Positions 32,398-36,289 of a DNA stretch of 36,289 nt are shown piece after piece. This stretch comes from an uncultured Stomatobaculum sp. Lineage in GTDB: Bacteria > Bacillota > Clostridia > Lachnospirales > Lachnospiraceae. Both the position numbers and the translations under genes were made by a program. The stretch covers positions 1 to 36,289 of the forward strand of contig NZ_CALEYG010000009.1 in assembly GCF_937924975.1 (NCBI RefSeq), given 5' to 3'. The notes below the pieces were generated by a model. It had not been told where the DNA came from and searched no databases. It was given only the letters and a program-made list of their open reading frames with translations. Position 1 is the first letter of the stretch. Every line of letters starts with the position of its first letter.

Positions 32398-32820
32398 TCA
32401 GACCAGAGATGCGCCGAGCTCTCTGCACTCTGCGAGTGCCGCGTCGTCCGGTGCTTCCTGGCAGATAACCGGTGCGTGCTGCATCAGAACGCCGGCGTCA
32501 TTGCATCTCGCCTCCCAGTCGTTCATCCAGGCACCGCCGCCCCAGCCCCAGGAGCCAAAGAGGGCAATCTTCTTGCCGTGCAATGCGCCTTCGACCGAAG
32601 CGAACATCGGCTCGAATTCCTCTTCCTCGAGGACCTCTGCGCCCATCGAGGGGCAGCCGAATGCGATTGCATCGTAGAGCGCGACCTGGTCTGCGCCGAA
32701 CTCGCTCGGGCCGAGCACCGTGACCTCTGCGCCCTTGGTTCTTGCACCCTCGGCGACAGCCTCTGCCATAGCCTGCGTGTTGCCGGTTCCGCTCCAAAAT
32801 ACCACTGCGACCTTGCTCAT
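32398..32820 (-). CDS. Flavodoxin 2
   Basis: A 140-residue paralogue of flavodoxin 1. It has the FMN phosphate loop WSGTGNT and the aromatic loop GSWGWGGGAWMNDW. The loop after CP is shorter (CPSMGAE) than in flavodoxin 1, which may change the flavin environment or partner. It is strongly acidic, as expected for a flavodoxin. AAGGAG lies upstream of the ATG. It follows DUF3793 by 57 bases without a terminator, so it is probably transcribed with the DUF genes. Confidence 0.94.
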   Translation of the reverse strand: MSKVAVVFWSGTGNTQAMAEAVAEGARTKGAEVTVLGPSEFGADQVALYDAIAFGCPSMGAEVLEEEEFEPMFASVEGALHGKKIALFGSWGWGGGAWMNDWEARCNDAGVLMQHAPVICQEAPDDAALAECRELGASLV

Positions 32821-32877
32821 TTCGATAGTCTCCTTTTTCTGTGAATTTTTCTCCGCCGTCTGCGGAGCGCATAGGAC

Positions 32878-33480
32878 TTACGCGATTTTCTCGCCGCCCG
32901 AAGTTCTGTAATTTTCCTGTCTCTTTGCTGTGCAGCGGACAATCAGTGCTTCCAGTTTCCGCCCGCGCTGCACATTTTCCTCAAACACTTCCCGGCAGCG
33001 CTGAAAGCGCCAGAAAGCAGCCCGCGCTCTCGCTTCGTCGCCGTAGACCTTCCAACAGCCGACACACTTCACGCCCTCGCGGCTGCTCTTCATGAAGCCG
33101 AGAACATCCTCCGGCGGATAGCCGAGAAACAGTCCCACTTCATGCGGAAACACTTCCTTTTCCCGCATCATCCGCGCGAGAAAGGCAACGGAACGGTTCA
33201 CGCTCTGGGGCTCATAGCCGAGAGATGTAAGAAGACGTGCTGCCTCTTCGCAGCCTAGATCTCTCTTTAAGAAATCCGGACGATACAGGTAGACGAGGGC
33301 AAATTCCGCCGTCATGCGCACCGGCACCGCACGAAGTCCTTTCCTCTTTAAGATGCCGTTCAATTCACGGAGCTCCTCGCGGAATACCTCGATGTCCGCA
33401 TACGAGATGCGAAACAGATTTCCTGTCTTAAGGCCGGCGAAAGTCGGCGCACAGTGCTCGACCAGAAATGCGTCCGACAT
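32878..33480 (-). CDS. DUF3793 family protein
   Basis: A 200-residue soluble protein of a family named only by number. Conserved-looking features include HCAPTFAGLKTGNLF near the start, a central HEVGLFLGYPPEDVLGF and then GVKCVGCWKVYGD, where a CXXC may bind metal or act in redox. In other Clostridia this family is found near flavodoxin, FeoB or DUF2325 genes, which fits here and suggests a part in iron or redox balance (inference). It starts 4 bases after the DUF2325 stop. The catalytic role, if any, is unknown. Confidence 0.85.
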   Translation of the reverse strand: MSDAFLVEHCAPTFAGLKTGNLFRISYADIEVFREELRELNGILKRKGLRAVPVRMTAEFALVYLYRPDFLKRDLGCEEAARLLTSLGYEPQSVNRSVAFLARMMREKEVFPHEVGLFLGYPPEDVLGFMKSSREGVKCVGCWKVYGDEARARAAFWRFQRCREVFEENVQRGRKLEALIVRCTAKRQENYRTSGGEKIA

Positions 33481-33484
33481 AATC

Positions 33485-33763
33485 TTATGCCGTGTGCTCT
33501 GCGAGAATGCCCTTCAGCGAGGACATGGAACTCGTGTGCGAGCGCACCACGCAGGTGTCTTCGCCCGCCGAGTTCAGGGCGTATTGCACCATCTTATGCG
33601 AAACCGTGTGGGTGAACAGAATCATGAGATCAGGCTTACCGATTCTGTCCCGCATGCCGTTCTTAAATTTGCAAAATACCTTTGCCTTACATCCGTGCTT
33701 GGTACAGAGATCGCAATACTGGCGCTCCATACACTCGTTTCCGCCGATGATCACTACGTTCAT
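33485..33763 (-). CDS. DUF2325 family protein
   Basis: A 92-residue protein with a Rossmann-like start (MNVVIIGGNECMERQYCDLC) and several Cys (11, 17, 20 and 26), then a strand-helix pattern with LMILFTHTVSHKMVQYA. The family is unnamed and its function is unknown to me. The Cys spacing allows a metal or cluster site. AAGGAG lies upstream of the ATG. It is first in a transcript with DUF3793 and flavodoxin 2, behind a strong promoter with a possible metalloregulator site. Confidence 0.85.
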   Translation of the reverse strand: MNVVIIGGNECMERQYCDLCTKHGCKAKVFCKFKNGMRDRIGKPDLMILFTHTVSHKMVQYALNSAGEDTCVVRSHTSSMSSLKGILAEHTA

Positions 33764-33820
33764 GAGCCCGCTCCTTCCGGTTTCGCGTGTATTGTCGCAA
33801 CTAACTACCGTGTCAAGGAA

Positions 33821-33842
33821 GAGCCCGCATTGCTGCGGGCTC
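33821..33842. other. Hairpin in the DUF2325 leader
   Basis: GAGCCCGCA and TGCGGGCTC form a perfect 9-bp stem with a 4-base loop, about 60 bases upstream of the start codon and within the predicted leader. On the minus strand no T run follows, so it is not a clear terminator. Confidence 0.5.
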
Positions 33843-33852
33843 CAGGTTTTTG

Positions 33853-33888
33853 TTTGCTAGCAAAGATTAGCCTCAACTAAAGGTTAGT
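33853..33888. promoter_or_regulatory. Possible operator: palindrome plus TTAG/CTAA repeats
   Basis: TTTGCTAGCAAA (33853-33864) is a perfect 12-bp palindrome. Next to it ATTAGCCT (33866-33873) and AGGTTAGT (33881-33888) form an imperfect inverted repeat overlapping the -10 and start region. The half-sites resemble those of DtxR/IdeR-type iron regulators. This is inference from likeness only. Confidence 0.4.
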
Positions 33889-33913
33889 ATAGCATAATTC
33901 TTTTGCAGGTCAA
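33886..33913 (-). promoter_or_regulatory. Promoter of the DUF2325-DUF3793-flavodoxin transcript
   Basis: TTGACC (33913-33908) and TATACT (33891-33886) are 16 bases apart on the minus strand, with TGC before the -10. The leader is about 115 bases. Confidence 0.7.
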
Positions 33914-33925
33914 GCATTTTTCATT

Positions 33926-35422
33926 TTATTTTTGCACAAGTTTGTCATCGGCCGCAAAGAAAGGCGCAACGCGCGCCCAGAGCTCTGCGACGCCGCCTGT
34001 GTTTTCCGCCTCGAGGTTCATCGGCAACACCGGATCGTGCAGCGACTGCCGAAGCAGAATCCAGCCGGTTGCGGCACTGTCACTGCAGCTCACACGGACC
34101 CCCTCGTAATTCGGCTCGACTATAGTAAAGCGCGCATCCTTCGCGACGTAATCCCGGAAACGCGCGAGCACTTCCGCGCCGTAAGTCTTGAAATCCGGAT
34201 CGAGAATCTGGAAACGCCGTTCCTCTTCTTCCGCCGGATTCTGCAGCTCCGCAATCATGTCCTCGATTCGATGCCCCTTCTTCCGGAGAAGAGCAAGGCG
34301 GCCGATGATCTTGGCCGCAATATAGGCGCCGTCATCCGAAAAGTGGTTTTCCTCAAAGGCACCGTGACCGGAAGTCTCAATGGCGAGCGGGCAGTCCTCG
34401 CCGTTCATCGTGAGTTCGAAGCCCTTGTCGATCACATTCTTATAGCCTCGGCGATAGCGGAAATGCCGGAGCCCGAGCGTCCCTTCGAGGAAGCGCGTCA
34501 GGCCGTCCGAGGTCACCGAATCGGTCACAATGACCGCGTGCGAATGCGTCTCGGCTTCAATCGCAGCGAGCAGTGCAATCAGCTTGTTTCGGTTTACCTC
34601 CGTGCCGTCCGAAAAGACCACGGCAGCTCTGTCGCCGTCACAGTCAAAAATCACGCCGAGGTCCGAACCCGAGGCCTGTACCGCGCGCTTTGCTGCGTCC
34701 ATGGCTCGCTTGTCCTCGGGATTCGGCACATGGTTCGGGAAATTTCCGTTCGGCGCAAGAAACACACTGCCGCTCACATCCGCGCCGAGCGGCTCGAGAA
34801 TCTCGGTCGCAAAGAAACCGGCTGCGCCGTTGCCGGCATCGACCGCAATCTTCAGGCCTTCGAGCACTCTGTCGCCCTTTTCGCCGCCCGCCTCTTCGCA
34901 GATAATGTCGCGCATATGGGCCGCATAGATGCCGCGCAACGGAAAGTCGGAAGCAGGCGCGTAAATCTCGTAAGCGCGCCGCAAAATGCCGTCGAGCTCC
35001 TTTCCGGAGAGCGCACCGCCCACCGTGAAGAACTTCATGCCGTTCCGCTGGTAGGGGAGGTGGCTTGCCGTCAGCATGATGGCGCCGTCAAACGAAGCCT
35101 CATCCAGTATAGTCGACTGGAACATGGCCGGTGTCGTGATGAGCCCGCAGCGGCTTCTCTGCACGCCTCTGAGACCTTCCAGGCAGGCTTCTTCCATCAT
35201 CTCCGCGGAGACGCGGCTGTCGTGCCCGACGGCAATTCTAAGTGTCTCTCGGTCCATCTCCGGGTCGTCCGAGAGATAGTCGGCAAAGGCCGCCGCAATG
35301 CACTTGACCATCTCCGGAGTCAGCGTAATCTCCTCGTCCGCGGTCTCAATCACCGTGCCACGCACATCGTTTCCGTTCTTGACGCGCAAAAAATCCTCCA
35401 GTACCAGTCCCGTTTCTTCCAT
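33926..35422 (-). CDS. Phosphohexomutase (phosphomannomutase/phosphoglucomutase family)
   Basis: Moves phosphate between C1 and C6 of a hexose through a phosphoserine. The 498-residue protein has catalytic Ser120 in TASHLP (TASHNP in most relatives), the metal loop DCDGDR with Asp260, Asp262 and Asp264, and the sugar-binding loop ETSGHGAFE (349-357). The C-terminal domain has a likely phosphate-binding region around VRVSCSDSAATGW. The change of Asn to Leu in the serine loop does not remove a catalytic residue. Whether it prefers mannose, glucose or glucosamine phosphate cannot be told. It has its own promoter. Confidence 0.92.
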   Translation of the reverse strand: MEETGLVLEDFLRVKNGNDVRGTVIETADEEITLTPEMVKCIAAAFADYLSDDPEMDRETLRIAVGHDSRVSAEMMEEACLEGLRGVQRSRCGLITTPAMFQSTILDEASFDGAIMLTASHLPYQRNGMKFFTVGGALSGKELDGILRRAYEIYAPASDFPLRGIYAAHMRDIICEEAGGEKGDRVLEGLKIAVDAGNGAAGFFATEILEPLGADVSGSVFLAPNGNFPNHVPNPEDKRAMDAAKRAVQASGSDLGVIFDCDGDRAAVVFSDGTEVNRNKLIALLAAIEAETHSHAVIVTDSVTSDGLTRFLEGTLGLRHFRYRRGYKNVIDKGFELTMNGEDCPLAIETSGHGAFEENHFSDDGAYIAAKIIGRLALLRKKGHRIEDMIAELQNPAEEEERRFQILDPDFKTYGAEVLARFRDYVAKDARFTIVEPNYEGVRVSCSDSAATGWILLRQSLHDPVLPMNLEAENTGGVAELWARVAPFFAADDKLVQK

Positions 35423-35480
35423 AATCTCTCTGCTTCCTTCCTATCGCGTTGCTGATATCCCAGCACAACCACTGTTGTTC

Positions 35481-35509
35481 AGTATAACAGAGCTCTCCGC
35501 TTCGCGCAA
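35481..35509 (-). promoter_or_regulatory. Promoter of the phosphohexomutase gene
   Basis: TTGCGC (35509-35504) and TATACT (35486-35481) are 17 bases apart, and the -10 is extended by TGT. The -35 box lies in the T run of the upstream terminator. Confidence 0.55.
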
Positions 35510-35537
35510 AAAAAAAGAACTCCCCGCGCAGGGGAGT
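35508..35537 (-). terminator. Terminator after the small membrane protein gene
   Basis: ACTCCCC and GGGGAGT form a 7-bp stem with a GC-rich loop, followed on the minus strand by a long T run after TTC. Confidence 0.8.
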
Positions 35538-35555
35538 CCTTTTTCGTCTTTTACA

Positions 35556-36056
35556 TCACAGACCTTTTCGATTGATCGCATCGACGACCCGGTCCGTTTG
35601 TTCCCGAACATTGGTATCCGACATTCGATTCGAAATCATCGCATGAATCTGTTGCTCCGCAAGAACCGCCTTCTCTTTATCAAAGATAAAGAAATCGATT
35701 CGTTTCACTGCGCCGGATGTAGTGATAAGCGTTAAATCAATCTCAAATGCATCGAGAATCCAGTTGACGGCAAGAATTAAGATAATCAGTCCCGGAAGAA
35801 AACCGCCGGGCTGGCCGAATAGGCCAAACCCGAAAAGAAACGCCAGGATGCCGCAAACTAACTTTCCGAGTTTCAAGCGAAAATTCGTAGACACAGACGC
35901 AATCTGATGCACCGGTATTCTGTCCGTGTGCTTGCCCAGCGGAACCAAGCCCAAAATCGTATTCGGCTCCTGAAACACGACAAAATTCTGCTCACTTCTA
36001 ATCTCTCCCTTGAGATAAAACGTGAGCAGCGATACCACATATGTTACTGTATTCAT
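35556..36056 (-). CDS. Small membrane protein of unknown function
   Basis: A 166-residue protein with a central hydrophobic block that could form two membrane helices (VCGILAFLFGFGLF and GLIILILAVNWILDAF, about residues 66-105). Soluble beta-rich parts lie on both sides. The first part (RSEQNFVVFQEPN, PVHQIASVSTNFR) and the part after the helices (LTLITTSGAVKRIDFF) resemble bacterial PH-like domains interrupted by a membrane hairpin, but this is a weak likeness. The start at 36056 has GGGGAGGG upstream and a better N-terminus than a start at 36095. No functional assignment can be made. Confidence 0.7.
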   Translation of the reverse strand: MNTVTYVVSLLTFYLKGEIRSEQNFVVFQEPNTILGLVPLGKHTDRIPVHQIASVSTNFRLKLGKLVCGILAFLFGFGLFGQPGGFLPGLIILILAVNWILDAFEIDLTLITTSGAVKRIDFFIFDKEKAVLAEQQIHAMISNRMSDTNVREQTDRVVDAINRKGL

Positions 36057-36199
36057 AGCCCTCCCCCCGAAAAATAATCCCTCTTCAAGTGACAAAACTT
36101 TGGTCGCTGTGAAATCACTGCCTCCGAAAAAGGCACCGTATCATTGTTGTCATAGGAGTTCATGTGACAAATCCGCTTAACCGATTTTGATTCAAATCA

Positions 36200-36228
36200 G
36201 AAAAACGCTCTGCTTCCGCAGGGCGCTT
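36200..36228 (-). terminator. Terminator after the tRNA gene
   Basis: CGC(C)CTGC and GCAG(A)GCG pair around GGAA with one mismatch, followed by TTTTTC on the minus strand. Confidence 0.75.
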
Positions 36229-36237
36229 CTTTCAGAG

Positions 36238-36289
36238 AGCGATAGACGGGACTCGAACCCGCGGTCTCGACCTTGGCAAGGTCGCGCGT
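36238..36289 (-). tRNA. tRNA-Gly (GCC), 5' part beyond the window
   Basis: On the minus strand the anticodon arm CGACC-TTGCCAA-GGTCG gives anticodon GCC. The T arm GCGGG-TTCGAGT-CCCGT, the 3' acceptor strand CTATCGC and discriminator T follow. U73 is as expected for bacterial glycine tRNA. The CCA end is not encoded, since TCTCTG follows, so it must be added after transcription. The D arm and 5' acceptor strand lie outside the window. Confidence 0.95.

Noticed and set aside
33821..33842. Leader hairpin of the DUF2325 transcript as an intrinsic terminator
   Set aside because: No T run follows on the minus strand, and on the plus strand there is no gene for it to terminate.
33932..35455. Long plus-strand open frame of about 507 codons opposite the phosphohexomutase gene
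   Set aside because: The minus strand carries a complete enzyme with all motifs. The plus frame gives a low-complexity, Arg/His-rich product without motifs, as expected antisense to a GC-rich gene.
1..36289. CRISPR array or prophage
   Set aside because: No regularly spaced direct repeats and no phage structural, integrase or cas genes are visible in the window.

Overview
The window reads as chromosomal DNA from a GC-rich anaerobic Firmicute, most likely in the Lachnospiraceae or a close relative (inference). The reasons are a PolC-type replicase, a group-B-like [FeFe] hydrogenase, the FeoA-FeoA-FeoB set with DUF2325, DUF3793 and flavodoxin genes, strong GGAGG ribosome binding sites, and sigma-A-like promoters. 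I cannot name the species. Almost all genes lie on the minus strand. The exceptions are an IS30 remnant at the left edge and a plus-strand block at about 22.3-27.6 kb.

Left part (1-13.8 kb, read right to left): pyrH-frr, then a terminator, then uppS-cdsA-dxr-rseP-ispG-polC, then leuS with its own promoter. This is the classical Firmicute cluster joining UMP synthesis, ribosome recycling, undecaprenyl and CDP-diacylglycerol lipid synthesis, the MEP isoprenoid pathway, site-2 proteolysis and the replicative polymerase. The rpsB-tsf genes that often precede pyrH are absent. A heterodimeric ABC exporter pair and deoD sit upstream instead.

Middle part (13.9-26.4 kb): deoD and the two exporter half-transporters are tightly coupled. 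Next come a group-B-like [FeFe] hydrogenase and, upstream of it on the same strand, a permease and a lipoprotein substrate-binding protein with no ATPase gene beside them. Divergent from these is a three-gene plus-strand operon: a MacB/LolD-type ATPase, a large secreted and membrane-anchored beta-rich protein, and an FtsX/MacB-type permease.

Right part (26.4-36.3 kb): two unrecognised genes and 5-formyltetrahydrofolate cyclo-ligase precede an iron/redox region. In transcription order this is DUF2325, DUF3793, flavodoxin, a second flavodoxin, feoA, feoA, feoB, a FeoB-associated Cys-rich membrane protein and an HMA-domain protein. It is divided by terminators and promoters into several units. 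A phosphohexomutase, a small membrane protein and a partial tRNA-Gly(GCC) complete the window.

Most of the window is ordinary core metabolism. The parts worth a second look are the iron/redox region with its possible metalloregulator site, the permease/binding-protein pair without an ATPase next to the hydrogenase, the plus-strand ABC system, and the terminator placed just ahead of the uppS ribosome binding site.
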